In this document: piece after piece, positions 16,525 to 26,549 of the stretch
Position numbering within the stretch: the stretch's first letter is position 1
Layout of the letters: the number at the start of each line of letters is the position of its first letter
From: Flavobacterium micromati
Lineage (GTDB): Bacteria; Bacteroidota; Bacteroidia; Flavobacteriales; Flavobacteriaceae
Direction: 5' to 3'
Length of the DNA: 64,000 nucleotides
Assembly: GCF_900129585.1 (NCBI RefSeq)
Contig: NZ_FQWF01000001.1
Coordinates: 124,001 to 188,000, forward strand
The notes under the pieces: generated by a model
What the model saw: the letters and a program-made list of their open reading frames with translations, nothing else
The model's database searches: none
What the model was told of the DNA's origin: nothing
Translations under genes and position numbers: made by a program

Positions 16525-19518
16525 TTAAAAAGTTACATTTAGTCCTAACGCAACGGCCTGTGACCGAGGGTAAGACAAATAATCGATACCAGCTGAAGGT
16601 ACACCATTTAAGGTTTTATCAGTATTTACTTCAGGATCAAAACCAGAATAATTAGTAAACAATAATAAATTTTGCCCATTAACAAAGAAACGAGCTGATT
16701 TAATTTTCAATCTCTCTAAAGTTGCACCGCTAAAAGTGTAACCAAAAGTCAGATTCCCCATTCTTAAGAAATCACCCTTTTCTAAATATTTTGTTGATGG
16801 AGCATTAGGGTCTCCCTCAGCTTGCGGGGAAGTAGCTACATCAGATGGCACATTTCGTCCCGAATTAAAAGCCCCTTTAAAGAAGAATGCATTAGCTGTA
16901 TTATTGTATAGATAGTGACCAAATGCACCATAAAATGAAACGGCTGCATCAAAATTTTTGTACGCTATATTGGTGGAAAAACCTAAGTTCATTTTTGGTA
17001 ATCCTTGTTTTCCAACTAATTTTCTAGCAGCCAATCCTAAAGAAGCATCTGCTCCTGCGGCATCTGCATAAATTGATGCTCCGGCAGCATCGTATCCTCT
17101 AAATTCATACATAAAATAACTGTAAATAGGTTCATCATTTGTTACAACTTGAACAAAAGCATTTGATAGACCTTGACCGTTCAACGCACCTGCTTGAATA
17201 AAGCCTGCAAAATTCTCCATCCTGTTCGACAAGAAAGAAGCATTAGCAGCGAATTCCCAAGTTACATCTTTTGTGTCAATGATTTTATAATTGGCGCTCA
17301 CTTCAAAACCTTTGTTGATCAGATTTCCAGGCAAGTTGACAAAACGAGGTGATGGTGGTCCTGGTTGAGTAGCTGCAGCAGGCACCGGAAAAATTAAGTT
17401 TTCAGTATCTCTCTGAAAGTAATCTAGGGAGCCTGTTAATCTATTATTAAACAAACCAAAATCAAGACCTAAACCCGAAGAAATTGTAGTTTCCCATTTC
17501 AAATCTTCATTAGCATTTGAATCTACATTTAGTGCTCCATTATTTCCGTATGAAGCACGAGCTACCGCTGAATTAACCGCAAACTCCTGGTTTCCAGTAA
17601 CACCGTAATTGGCTCTAAATTTTAAAGTATTCACTAATCCTTCATTGTCCTCCAGTAGTTTATATCCTAAACCAACGGCTGGAAAATAACCATATTTATC
17701 GTTTATACCTAATTTAGTAGAACCGTCTGCACGTAAAGAAGCTGTGATTAAGAATTTTTTATACAACGTAGCGTTTACTCTACCATAATAAGACTGTAAT
17801 TCTGTTCTGTTTCTAAATGAGTTAGCACGAAACTCATTTTGCAGACCGCCCTCGATGTTATCTATTAGATTCCTTTGATTTGCATTGAATCCCTTAGCAG
17901 TTACTTCGCTTCCCGCGGCATTGTAATCGTAGTAAGAATAACCAGCTAAAGCATCAAATTGGAAATTTTCACCAAATGATTTATTGTAATTTAACGTATG
18001 CTCAAAAGTTTTACTAAATCTTTCAATTTGATTTATACCTGCTTGACCAAATTTCAACTCAGAGGTTCCTTGCTGGGTGGCCTGAGCCACATTTTGTATG
18101 TTCATGGTCGGATCCAATTGGAATTTTCTTGCCGAATTAGACGTTTCAACACCAAACAAGAACTGGTAGTTCAAATCGTTTGTAATTTTCAAAGTTGATT
18201 TTATACTAGCTAACAATTTATTTGTATTTGTATAATCAGTATATGTTTGAGATAACTGTGCAGGGTTGAGAAAAGTATTGCTATCAGATGCGGATCCATT
18301 TGGTCTTACATTGAAAGTTCCATTTGGATTAACCAATCTATCCGTTGGATTCCAGTACATAGCAGCACCAATTAAGTTACCAATAAATCCCACATTATTT
18401 GTTACCAAAGCAGCTTCATCTCTCAGACTTGAATATATCACCTTAGTATCAACTTTTAATGCACCTCCAAAAAGGTCATTAGAATTATTTAAAGCAAATG
18501 TGTATTTGTCTAAACCTGTTCTATTTACAATACCCTCTGTATTTGATGCACCGATAGATATACGAGTAGATGAATTTTCCGTAGATTTAGAAAAAGATAA
18601 ATCATGATTTGTTGACATTGCATTTCTTAAAATAGCATCTTCCCAGTTGTAACCAGGATTACCATTATCTCTTCCACCATTAGCAACAAACTCGGCAGAA
18701 TCCATCAATTTTAAGTTACTAGCTATAGAACTAAAAACAATTGAATTAGAATAAGTTAATTGTGTCTCTCGTGATTTTGATTTTTTGGTAGTAATTACAA
18801 TAACACCGTTTGCTCCTCTAGAACCATAAATAGCAGTGGACGAAGCATCTTTAAGAACAGTCAAACTCTCGATATCATTTTGATTGATAAAGTTTAAAGG
18901 GTTTCTTGCTGAAGATCCTCCTAAACCAATGTCACTTCCAGTAGAAACGTCTCCACCATCTAAAGGCACACCATCAACAACAATAAGTGGACCATTACCT
19001 GAGCGAATAGAAGAGTTACCTCGAATACGTATACTTGCACCAGCTCCTGGCTCACCACTAGACTGGGTAACTTGTACACCCGCGACCTTACCTCTTAATA
19101 AATCGGCAGGGTTAGGCGCAGCAACATTGTCAAAGTTTTTTGCATTCAACTGATCAACTGCCCCAGTGGCATCTTTTTTCGCAACAGAACCATAGCCTAT
19201 AATAAGGACTTCGTCTAATTGCGATGAATCCTCCAATAATGCGACTGTTATTGAACTTCTACCGCCAACTATTACCTCTTCAGATTTAAGTCCGATGTAG
19301 CTAAAAACTAAAACCGCATCAGCACCTACATTTCTAATGGTAAATTTTCCATCAAAATCAGTTTGTGTTCCATTTTTTGTCCCTTTTACTAATACAGAGG
19401 CTCCTGGAAGTGGACCATTCGCATCGGATACTGTGCCAGAGACATCTTGTGAATATGCTACACTTGTACAGAGCATAACTACGATTGCCATCAAGCCTTT
19501 TATTAGAATTTTTTTCAT
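16525..19518 (-). CDS. SusC/RagA-family TonB-dependent oligosaccharide transporter
   Basis: 997 residues, usual length for SusC. Signal peptide cut after AYSQ, then a carboxypeptidase-regulatory-like domain (about 24-100, SGTVSDANGPLPGASVLVKG...FDGKFTI), a TonB-box-like DEVLIIGYGS, the plug with GAVDQLNAKNFDN and SIRIRGNSSIRSGNGPLIVVDGVP, and a 22-strand-type barrel ending with an aromatic residue (LGLNVTF). It imports oligosaccharides across the outer membrane using TonB energy. It is the first gene of a six-gene operon; the leader holds a -7 box (19574-19581) and two perfect LacI-type palindromes. Confidence 0.95.
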   Translation of the reverse strand: MKKILIKGLMAIVVMLCTSVAYSQDVSGTVSDANGPLPGASVLVKGTKNGTQTDFDGKFTIRNVGADAVLVFSYIGLKSEEVIVGGRSSITVALLEDSSQLDEVLIIGYGSVAKKDATGAVDQLNAKNFDNVAAPNPADLLRGKVAGVQVTQSSGEPGAGASIRIRGNSSIRSGNGPLIVVDGVPLDGGDVSTGSDIGLGGSSARNPLNFINQNDIESLTVLKDASSTAIYGSRGANGVIVITTKKSKSRETQLTYSNSIVFSSIASNLKLMDSAEFVANGGRDNGNPGYNWEDAILRNAMSTNHDLSFSKSTENSSTRISIGASNTEGIVNRTGLDKYTFALNNSNDLFGGALKVDTKVIYSSLRDEAALVTNNVGFIGNLIGAAMYWNPTDRLVNPNGTFNVRPNGSASDSNTFLNPAQLSQTYTDYTNTNKLLASIKSTLKITNDLNYQFLFGVETSNSARKFQLDPTMNIQNVAQATQQGTSELKFGQAGINQIERFSKTFEHTLNYNKSFGENFQFDALAGYSYYDYNAAGSEVTAKGFNANQRNLIDNIEGGLQNEFRANSFRNRTELQSYYGRVNATLYKKFLITASLRADGSTKLGINDKYGYFPAVGLGYKLLEDNEGLVNTLKFRANYGVTGNQEFAVNSAVARASYGNNGALNVDSNANEDLKWETTISSGLGLDFGLFNNRLTGSLDYFQRDTENLIFPVPAAATQPGPPSPRFVNLPGNLINKGFEVSANYKIIDTKDVTWEFAANASFLSNRMENFAGFIQAGALNGQGLSNAFVQVVTNDEPIYSYFMYEFRGYDAAGASIYADAAGADASLGLAARKLVGKQGLPKMNLGFSTNIAYKNFDAAVSFYGAFGHYLYNNTANAFFFKGAFNSGRNVPSDVATSPQAEGDPNAPSTKYLEKGDFLRMGNLTFGYTFSGATLERLKIKSARFFVNGQNLLLFTNYSGFDPEVNTDKTLNGVPSAGIDYLSYPRSQAVALGLNVTF

Positions 19519-19573
19519 ATATTAATGAATAAGTTAGTTAATAATTTTTTAAGTAGTTTGTTTATTTCAATAT

Positions 19574-19581
19574 CAAATATA
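19574..19581 (-). promoter_or_regulatory. -7 promoter element of susC operon
   Basis: On the minus strand TATATTTG, a full match to TAnnTTTG, 56 bp before the susC ATG. No good -33 TTTG is present. The operators lie 36 bp and more upstream of this box rather than over it, which would also suit an activating regulator. Confidence 0.6.
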
Positions 19582-19616
19582 ATTCTAATATTATGATAAA
19601 ATTAAGATTCCGCGAC

Positions 19617-19650
19617 CGAAAACGTTTTCGATTTAACGAAAACGTTTTCG
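19617..19650. promoter_or_regulatory. Paired LacI-type operators upstream of susC
   Basis: Two perfect CGAAAACGTTTTCG palindromes (19617-19630 and 19637-19650), 20 bp centre to centre, about two helical turns, so two dimers could bind the same DNA face. Identical cores occur at 5929-5962 and 26514-26523. Confidence 0.8.
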
Positions 19651-19652
19651 AT

Positions 19653-20211
19653 TTTTATGTAATACTTTAAAAATTTAGTGACAAATTTATATATTCAGTA
19701 ATAAATAATGAAAATTAAGACTAATTATGCATAATTTTTAGCTTTCAATCTCTAAATATTTGCGAAAATGACAGTGAAACTTCATTTGTAATCCAAAAAA
19801 TGCGAAATACATAAAATTAATAGTTATATTGCTATAAATCAATAATTTAACTTTTAATCAAAATCTTAATTGCTTTTTTATGTTGACGAAAAAAGCTTTT
19901 AAAATCGAAGAACTTGTTGTTTTTTAAGATAATATTTCTGAAAAAAACCAATTTTGAGAAGATTAGAACTACCTTATCTTTTGCGTTGTATTTTTCTAAA
20001 TAATCAAAACAAAATCATGTCAACTTTTAAAATAGATAAGAAATTTACAGACATATTAGCCTCTAAAATATTCTTTTCTTAATGCTTTTCAAACTTTGGG
20101 TAGAGAGATTAAATATTAAAATGATAATAAATAATTCGTACTATTTAAAAAAAATGATTTTCAGCTTTATTTACTTTATTATATCTAATAAAAATATAAG
20201 GATATAAAAAA
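19653..20211. other. Non-coding AT-rich stretch
   Basis: About 560 bp between the susC operators and the GH65 terminator. I see no credible ORF, tRNA-like fold or long repeat; it is extremely AT-rich with scattered stops in all frames. Confidence 0.6.
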
Positions 20212-20252
20212 GCCGGCACTTTATGACCCAAAGAACATCATGAAGTGCCGGC
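20212..20252 (-). terminator. Strong terminator of the GH65 gene
   Basis: Arms GCCGGCACTT and AAGTGCCGGC pair perfectly over 10 bp and extend by ATGA/TCAT after one mismatch; the loop is 11 nt. On the minus strand the stem is followed by TTTTTT. It lies 18 bp after the GH65 stop. Confidence 0.85.
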
Positions 20253-20269
20253 AAAAAAAATTAGATGTT

Positions 20270-22303
20270 TTATTTTATAGTTATCGTCTTATTATCCAGA
20301 CCTAATCCAATAATTTTTAGGGATTTCCATTGCTGTGGCAACAGACCTTTATTATATTTTAATCCCTTATCTGTTAGTTCTACGCCACCAAATCCATAAA
20401 TAACTGCTTGAAGCATTGCTCCTGCCCCTGTCGCAAAATATGGATTGTTACTATTAGCTGATTCAGAAAAAACGCCAAACGGCGGACGGCTGTTTGGTAG
20501 ATATGATTTTACAAAATAGCTATATGCTTTTTCTCTGTCTCCTAACCGTGCATACAACACAGATAAAACTCCAGACGCCATCGCAGGGCCGTCTTTTTTA
20601 TCAATTTTCTCGGCGTAATATTCTAAGTCTCTCTCAATTTGGGCTTTGTCTGTTATTACATTAAGAGGATAAGCTAATAAATTTACATCAGCCTGTTTTA
20701 TCATTTGACCTTCATAGCCTTTGTAATTTTGAGTTATACCATTTTTTGTGTGGATAAGTAATTTATCAGCTATTAACGCCCATTTTGGATTAATAGGCTC
20801 TTTCAAAATTGTGGTTGCTTTGATCGTATTTTTTAACGATTCGATCGCTGAAGCATTTGTAAAAGCATTATCATCTACGTGCTGTGCATATTCGTCAGCA
20901 CCCACAACGTTTAAAATCGAATAACTCCCGTCAGGATTTTCTAGTACGCGACTTACCCAGAAATCAGCAGTCTCTTTTAGCACTGCCCACTCTTTTTTAA
21001 GCCAATCTTTATCTTGAGTGTAAGCATAATAATTCCAAAAAGCAATCGACACATCAGCTGTGATGTGTTGCTCATAAATTCCAGTTAATGCCCAAGTTGG
21101 AGTTGCTTCTTCACCAGTATCATCTGATTCCCATGGATACATTGCTCCTTTGTAACCGTATATGAACGCTTTTTGTTTCGCTTTTTGCAAACGATCGGAG
21201 CGGTAATCTAAACAGGATTTTGCCATATCTGGCTGTAATGCTAAAAGAGTAGGATACATCCAAAGTTCAGTATCCCAAAAAATATGCCCGTTGTATCCTT
21301 GTGATGACAAGCCCATCGGCGCAATACTTTGTCTTGTTTCAGGACGAATAAAGGAATATAAATTGTACAACGCAAATCGAACACGCTGTTGTGCATCTAA
21401 ATCTCCCTCAATTTGAATATCGCCTGTTTTCCACAATTCAGCCCAAGCCATTTTATGTCGAGTTAAAAGTTTGTCTATTCCTTCTTGTAACGCGTAAATG
21501 GGTTGCCTTTCGGATTCATTTAATGGATCAGTAACATCTTTTGAAGTACAAATTCCTCCTGCTATAGCAAAACGATATTTTTTTCCTTTCATTAATTTTT
21601 TTGTAAAACCAACTTCATTCTTAGTTTGCTTTAACGCTTCACTTTCGCCATCAAAAAGAAATGTAGTTGAAGCCGCTACTGTATATTTCCCCGTCAATGT
21701 TTTAGCAACTGTCCCAAAAACAGGCATTAAATATTGATTGTCTTTTAAAACACGAAACTGACTCTTAGCTTCTTTCAATTCATCAGGAACTGTCATATAA
21801 TTATTAGCAACAATTTCTATGTCTTTAAGCGGCATAATTTCTATTATTGCCATCGCTGAAAATGGAATCGCTCGATTTGCCAAAATAGTATAATTGATAT
21901 TTGCCAAATCCTTATATGAGAACGAAGTTGTACTTGTTCCGTCTTTCATGGCAATTACTTGCTTCCAGTTATCGATATTATTAGATTTGATTTCTTGATT
22001 GTCAAGCTTCAAGCGAAGGTTTAAAAATTCAATACCACGAACAATTCTACTGATACCATTTTCTGGACTACCATCATACACTCCGTTTAGAATTATCTCT
22101 TTGGTTTTTAATGGCGTGTCATCAGTTACAATCCCTATTTGCCCATTTGCCATTGCTACTCCATAATAATTTTCTCTTGAATTTGCGATTAAGTGCCACT
22201 CATCTGATATTGCTTGACTAAAAACAGTAGGACAGACCGATAAGAAGAGAAACAAAACTTTAACTCTTGAAATCATAGTTGTAATTTTTAATATTAATTT
22301 CAA
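20270..22303 (-). CDS. Secreted GH65 alpha-glucosidase, kojibiose-hydrolase-like
   Basis: 677 residues with a signal peptide ending near FSQA, so periplasmic. GH65 blocks: GHIFWDTELWMYPTLL (about 339-354), GYKGAMYPWESDDTGEE (about 383-399), and GADEYAQHVDDNAFTN, whose Glu471 matches the general acid. At the C-terminus FSESANSNNPYF places Glu614 where GH65 hydrolases have the general base, while GH65 phosphorylases have a phosphate-binding loop instead. From memory, the F. johnsoniae alpha-1,2-glucosidase FjGH65A uses Glu472 and Glu616, so spacing agrees within two residues. Kojibiose or related alpha-glucoside hydrolysis is inferred; trehalose is an alternative. It is divergent from the GH32 operon across a shared operator. 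Confidence 0.85.
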   Translation of the reverse strand: MKLILKITTMISRVKVLFLFLSVCPTVFSQAISDEWHLIANSRENYYGVAMANGQIGIVTDDTPLKTKEIILNGVYDGSPENGISRIVRGIEFLNLRLKLDNQEIKSNNIDNWKQVIAMKDGTSTTSFSYKDLANINYTILANRAIPFSAMAIIEIMPLKDIEIVANNYMTVPDELKEAKSQFRVLKDNQYLMPVFGTVAKTLTGKYTVAASTTFLFDGESEALKQTKNEVGFTKKLMKGKKYRFAIAGGICTSKDVTDPLNESERQPIYALQEGIDKLLTRHKMAWAELWKTGDIQIEGDLDAQQRVRFALYNLYSFIRPETRQSIAPMGLSSQGYNGHIFWDTELWMYPTLLALQPDMAKSCLDYRSDRLQKAKQKAFIYGYKGAMYPWESDDTGEEATPTWALTGIYEQHITADVSIAFWNYYAYTQDKDWLKKEWAVLKETADFWVSRVLENPDGSYSILNVVGADEYAQHVDDNAFTNASAIESLKNTIKATTILKEPINPKWALIADKLLIHTKNGITQNYKGYEGQMIKQADVNLLAYPLNVITDKAQIERDLEYYAEKIDKKDGPAMASGVLSVLYARLGDREKAYSYFVKSYLPNSRPPFGVFSESANSNNPYFATGAGAMLQAVIYGFGGVELTDKGLKYNKGLLPQQWKSLKIIGLGLDNKTITIK

Positions 22304-22363
22304 ACTTAGATAATTAAATTGTCAAAATATGTAAAAGCACAATATAGTATCCCTATTCTAAAT

Positions 22364-22378
22364 CGAAAACGATTTCGG
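22364..22378. promoter_or_regulatory. LacI-type operator between GH65 and GH32
   Basis: CGAAAACGATTTCGG, a one-base variant of the CGAAAACGTTTTCG palindrome, about 60 bp before the GH65 ATG and 93 bp before the GH32 ATG. A single site may serve both divergent genes. Confidence 0.65.
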
Positions 22379-22470
22379 TTTAACAAATAAGCTTTTGACG
22401 AATTCAAACTAAATATTTCGTCAATACTTTATACATTTAAAATCGTATTTAAATTATAAATCCATAGTAA

Positions 22471-24060
22471 ATGAATTATAGTGTTAAAAAAGTAGTCGTA
22501 ATTTTAGCATTGGGAATTGTTTATGTCAATTCTTCTTGTTTAAGGGAAAATGAAAATGAAATCATTCAAATCGAATCTACAGAAAATATTGTTCCTGACT
22601 CCTCAAAAATTTACAAAGAACCGTTTAGACCTCAATTTCACTTTTCGCCAGAAAAAAAGTGGATGAATGATCCCAATGGATTAGTATTTCATAAGGGCAT
22701 TTACCATCTATTTTATCAATATTATCCCGATGATATTGTTTGGGGGCCAATGCATTGGGGACATGCAACAAGTACTGATTTAATTCATTGGAAAAATAAA
22801 AAAATAGCATTATACCCAGACAAATTAGGATTTATATTTTCCGGAAGTGCAGTTGTTGATTATACCAATAGCTCAGGACTTGGAACTAAAGAAAATCCCC
22901 CGCTGATTGCCATTTTTACATATCACAATATGGAAGCTGAAAAAGCTGGAAAAACTAATTATCAAACCCAAGGTTTAGCTTACAGCTTAGATAATGGAGA
23001 AAATTGGAAAAAATATAGTAATAATCCAATTATTAAAAATGAAATTCTGAAAGATTTTAGAGATCCAAAAGTTTTTTGGAATGATGATGAGCAACTATGG
23101 AATATGGTTTTAGTCGCAGGTGACCGTGCTCAATTTTACACTTCGCAGAATTTAATCGATTGGAATTTTGCAAGTGAATTTGGTAAAAACTTAGGCGCTC
23201 ATGGCGGCGTTTGGGAATGTCCTGATATTTTTAAATTAAAAGTAGCTCGTTCCAATGAAGAAAAATGGGTTTTACTGATAAGTATTAATCCTGGTGCTCC
23301 TCACGGGGGTTCAGGTACGCAATACTTTATTGGTGATTACGATGGAAAAAGTTTTAGAACTAATCAACAAGATATTAAATGGGTTGACAACGGCGCTGAC
23401 AATTACGCTGGTATTACGTATAATAATGCACCTGAAAATAAACGGATTTTTATTGGCTGGATGAGTAATTGGTCTTACGCGAGAAATACACCCACGAAAA
23501 ACTGGAGAAGTGCCATGACCTTAGCTCGCGAGCTTTCACTTGAAAAAATTAATGATCAATATCTATTAAGGAGCACTCCGGTCGAACAATTTAAAAAACA
23601 AAGTACATTGGCTTTCGCCAAAGATAAAATCATATTAGAAGCAGATTCTAAAAAGACTTTCGAGTACTCACATTTAAACCAATCTGAAATACGATTAAAA
23701 ATAAAGAACGAAAATTTAAAATTAGTTTTTTCAAATGATCGCACAGATTCTTTGGTCTTAAATTATGATGCAAAGCAAAAGATTTTCTCTATTGACAGAA
23801 GAAATTCGGGGCTAGTAAATTTTGAAAAAAGTTTTGGCGCAAAAATTCACCAAACAAAAACGCCTTACTTGACAACTGAGACAATTGATTTTCAAATAAT
23901 TCTGGATTGGTCTTCCATCGAAGTTTTCTTGAATGGTGGAGTTTACAGTTTTACGGAACAAATTTTTCCGAATGAGCCATACAATAAACTAATCCTTTCA
24001 TCTGACCGCAATCAGGAAATCAGCAGCATGTCGATAAAAAAAATAAAAGGAATTTGGTAA
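22471..24060 (+). CDS. GH32 lipoprotein, exo-fructanase/levanase/invertase type
   Basis: 529 residues. Lipoprotein signal with Cys23 (YVNSSCLRE), so anchored outside the inner membrane. The GH32 catalytic triad is visible: nucleophile Asp67 in WMNDPNG, stabiliser Asp198 in FRDP, acid/base Glu249 in WECPD. A C-terminal beta-sandwich (about 380-529) contains the typical DWSSIEVFLNGG strand. It would release fructose from sucrose or beta-fructans. Together with the sugar porter and fructokinase that follow at 50 bp and 5 bp spacing it makes a fructose release-import-phosphorylation operon. Levan versus inulin versus sucrose preference cannot be told. Confidence 0.93.
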   Translation: MNYSVKKVVVILALGIVYVNSSCLRENENEIIQIESTENIVPDSSKIYKEPFRPQFHFSPEKKWMNDPNGLVFHKGIYHLFYQYYPDDIVWGPMHWGHATSTDLIHWKNKKIALYPDKLGFIFSGSAVVDYTNSSGLGTKENPPLIAIFTYHNMEAEKAGKTNYQTQGLAYSLDNGENWKKYSNNPIIKNEILKDFRDPKVFWNDDEQLWNMVLVAGDRAQFYTSQNLIDWNFASEFGKNLGAHGGVWECPDIFKLKVARSNEEKWVLLISINPGAPHGGSGTQYFIGDYDGKSFRTNQQDIKWVDNGADNYAGITYNNAPENKRIFIGWMSNWSYARNTPTKNWRSAMTLARELSLEKINDQYLLRSTPVEQFKKQSTLAFAKDKIILEADSKKTFEYSHLNQSEIRLKIKNENLKLVFSNDRTDSLVLNYDAKQKIFSIDRRNSGLVNFEKSFGAKIHQTKTPYLTTETIDFQIILDWSSIEVFLNGGVYSFTEQIFPNEPYNKLILSSDRNQEISSMSIKKIKGIW

Positions 24061-24110
24061 AAATTCTTTCGATAAATAATTAAGCAATCACCGCTAAGAA
24101 AAACCTAAAA

Positions 24111-25436
24111 ATGCACAAAAGAAAAATACTTTATTGGTCAGTTGTCGTCGCCTTTGCAGGATTCTTGTTTGGATTTGATACTGTTGTGATTTCAGGAGCT
24201 GACAAACAATTACAGCAATTATGGGGCACTTCTGACTTATTTCATGGGGTGGTTGTGATGTCGTCAGCTTTGTGGGGAACTGTTGTAGGGGCTGTTTTTG
24301 GGGCTTTCCCAACGAATATTTTAGGACGAAAAAAGACATTAATAATTATTGGTCTGCTATTTTTTATCTCTTCTGTAGGAACTGCATTTGCAAATGACCC
24401 TATTTTCTTTTCTGTTTTTAGATTTCTAGGCGGGATTGGAATTGGTGCTTCTACCATAGCTGCACCCACTTATGTTTCAGAAATCGCTCCTGCAAAAGAT
24501 CGAGGTAAACTAGTTGCGTTGTATCAGTTTAATATAGTTTTTGGTATTTTAATTGCGTTTACATCCAACTATTTTTTACAAGATATTGGTGAAAATGCTT
24601 GGCGATGGATGTTGGGAATACAAGCATTTCCGTCTTTACTCTACACGCTTTTAGTATTTGGAATTCCTGAAAGTCCTCGCTGGCTGATCGAATATAAAAA
24701 AGACAAGGCTCGAGCTATTGCTATCTTAAAACAAATTGGCACGGAAGCAACTGTTGCGACAGAAATTGAAGCCATCGAAAAAGAAACTGCACAGGAAGGC
24801 AACAATGAATCTATTTTCCTGCCTAAATATAGAAAACCATTATTACTTGCATTTTTCATAGCTTTTTTTAACCAACTTTCTGGGATCAATGCATTTTTGT
24901 ATTATGCTCCTCGTATTTTTGAATTAGCTGGATTAGCGAAATCAGCATCGTTTTTAAGCAGCATCGGCATTGGAATAATCAATTTAATATTTACCATGAT
25001 TGGCATCGCATTAATTGACAAATATGGCAGAAAAACATTGATGTACTTAGGATCAGTAGGTTATATTATTTCTTTAGCTTTAGTGACTGTTGCTTTTTAT
25101 TTTGAATGGCAAGGAATGTTTATCCCGTTATTTTTTTTCTTGTTTATTGCATCGCATGCAATTGGTCAAGGCGCGGTTATTTGGGTCTTTATCTCTGAAT
25201 TATTTCCTAATAAACTGCGAGCTGCTGGAACATCTTTTGGCACGTCGGTACACTGGATTTTAGCCGCATTGATTCCGTCATTCATACCCTTTTTATTCAA
25301 AGAAATTGGAACCGCGCCCGTGTTTGCGATCTTCTGTTTGATGATGGTTTTCCAATTGATTTGGGTGTTTTTAAAAATGCCTGAAACCAAGGGTAGAACA
25401 TTAGAAGAATTATCTGAAAGTCTATCAAAACAATAA
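24111..25436 (+). CDS. Sugar porter family MFS symporter (probable fructose/hexose)
   Basis: 441 residues, 12 helices. Sugar porter signatures are complete: GFDTVVISGA in helix 1, LGGIGIGASTIAAPTYVSEI with APAKDRGKL in helices 4-5, PESPRWL before the central loop, QLSGINAFLYYAPRIF in helix 7, ELFPNKLRAAG, and PETKGRTLEEL at the end. It belongs with XylE/AraE/GLUT-type carriers and imports monosaccharides with protons. Between a fructose-releasing GH32 and a fructokinase, fructose is the likely substrate (context inference). Confidence 0.9.
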   Translation: MHKRKILYWSVVVAFAGFLFGFDTVVISGADKQLQQLWGTSDLFHGVVVMSSALWGTVVGAVFGAFPTNILGRKKTLIIIGLLFFISSVGTAFANDPIFFSVFRFLGGIGIGASTIAAPTYVSEIAPAKDRGKLVALYQFNIVFGILIAFTSNYFLQDIGENAWRWMLGIQAFPSLLYTLLVFGIPESPRWLIEYKKDKARAIAILKQIGTEATVATEIEAIEKETAQEGNNESIFLPKYRKPLLLAFFIAFFNQLSGINAFLYYAPRIFELAGLAKSASFLSSIGIGIINLIFTMIGIALIDKYGRKTLMYLGSVGYIISLALVTVAFYFEWQGMFIPLFFFLFIASHAIGQGAVIWVFISELFPNKLRAAGTSFGTSVHWILAALIPSFIPFLFKEIGTAPVFAIFCLMMVFQLIWVFLKMPETKGRTLEELSESLSKQ

Positions 25437-25441
25437 AAATC

Positions 25442-26332
25442 ATGAATAAAAAAGTAATTTGTTTCGGTGAAGTTTTATTTGACGTATTTCCAACACATCT
25501 AAAAATTGGCGGCGCACCACTAAATGTAGCGTTGCGTTTGGCGTCACTTGGTGTGCAATCACAAATAATAAGTCGAATAGGAAACGATGAAAAAGGAAGA
25601 GAACTGCTAGAATTTATTAAAAATAAAGGTATTGCTCACTCTACGATCCAACTAGATCGAACTCTAAATACTGGCGAAGTTACTGTTAAACTAAATGGTC
25701 AAGGTTCTGCTTCATACACGATAAATTATCCTGCTGCATGGGATAAGATAGAATTTCTTGCAGAAGATCAAAATTTAGTTCAGAATGCTGATGCATTTGC
25801 TTTCGGGAGTTTGGTGTGTAGGGATTCTGTTTCGTTTAAGACCTTGCTTAAATTAGTTGACAATGCTAAATTTTCTGTTTTTGATGTTAATTTGCGCGCA
25901 CCATTTTACACAAAAGAACTATTAATTCATTTAATGAAGTTATCTGATTTTATAAAATTTAATGATGACGAACTATATGAAATAGCTCATTTCATGGAAA
26001 CTCCCTATCATTCTTTAGAACAAAACATTATTTTTATCGCTGAAAAAACTAATACAAACCAAATTTGCGTTACAAAAGGATGCCATGGGGCAGTATTGTA
26101 TCAAAATGGGAAAATGTTTTACAACAGCGGTTATAAAATTGATGTGATCGACACAGTTGGATCAGGCGATTCCTTTCTAGCTGGACTACTATATAAACTT
26201 TTGAACGGAAAAAATCCCCAAGAAGCTATTGACTTTGCCTGTGCTTTAGGAGCTATTGTAGCGAAGAACTCAGGGGCGAACCCTACTATTTCTTTAAAAG
26301 AAATCAATGAATTTATAAACCCTTTATCTTAA
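25442..26332 (+). CDS. PfkB-family fructokinase
   Basis: 296 residues. N-terminal CFGEVLFDVFP, then GGAPLNVALRLASLG and the catalytic DTVGSGDSFLAGLL (about residues 237-250) of the ribokinase fold. It starts 5 bp after the sugar porter stop and is the last gene of the rightward operon. It is expected to make fructose-6-phosphate from imported fructose with ATP. It shares family features but little detailed sequence with the kinase at 2443, so the two are not a recent duplication. Confidence 0.9.
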   Translation: MNKKVICFGEVLFDVFPTHLKIGGAPLNVALRLASLGVQSQIISRIGNDEKGRELLEFIKNKGIAHSTIQLDRTLNTGEVTVKLNGQGSASYTINYPAAWDKIEFLAEDQNLVQNADAFAFGSLVCRDSVSFKTLLKLVDNAKFSVFDVNLRAPFYTKELLIHLMKLSDFIKFNDDELYEIAHFMETPYHSLEQNIIFIAEKTNTNQICVTKGCHGAVLYQNGKMFYNSGYKIDVIDTVGSGDSFLAGLLYKLLNGKNPQEAIDFACALGAIVAKNSGANPTISLKEINEFINPLS

Positions 26333-26497
26333 CATTGTTAATTTCTGAAATGAGGTTTTAACGATAAATTTGTTAATATTTTTTAATAAATTACCTAAAT
26401 ATGTTATTATTGTATTTTATATATCTCATTTTTCTTAAAATCTTTTCAAATATTTCAAACGGCTTTGCAAAAAATGCAGATTGCAAAAAATAAATTG

Positions 26498-26523
26498 TAC
26501 TTTCGTTTTTAGTAAAACGTTTT
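26498..26523 (+). promoter_or_regulatory. lacI promoter with overlapping operator
   Basis: TACTTTCG (26498-26505) is one base off TAnnTTTG and is followed by AAAACGTTTT (26514-26523), the core of the region's palindromic operator, placed at the expected transcription start and 26 bp before the ATG. This suggests autoregulation and supports the start at 26550. Confidence 0.6.
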
Positions 26524-26549
26524 TTTGTCTCTCTCGTTATTTTAAATCT

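Noticed and set aside
26481..26549. TTG start giving a 362-residue LacI protein
   Set aside because: It would place the -7 box and operator inside the gene, and the extra residues do not belong to the LacI HTH; ATG 26550 fits.
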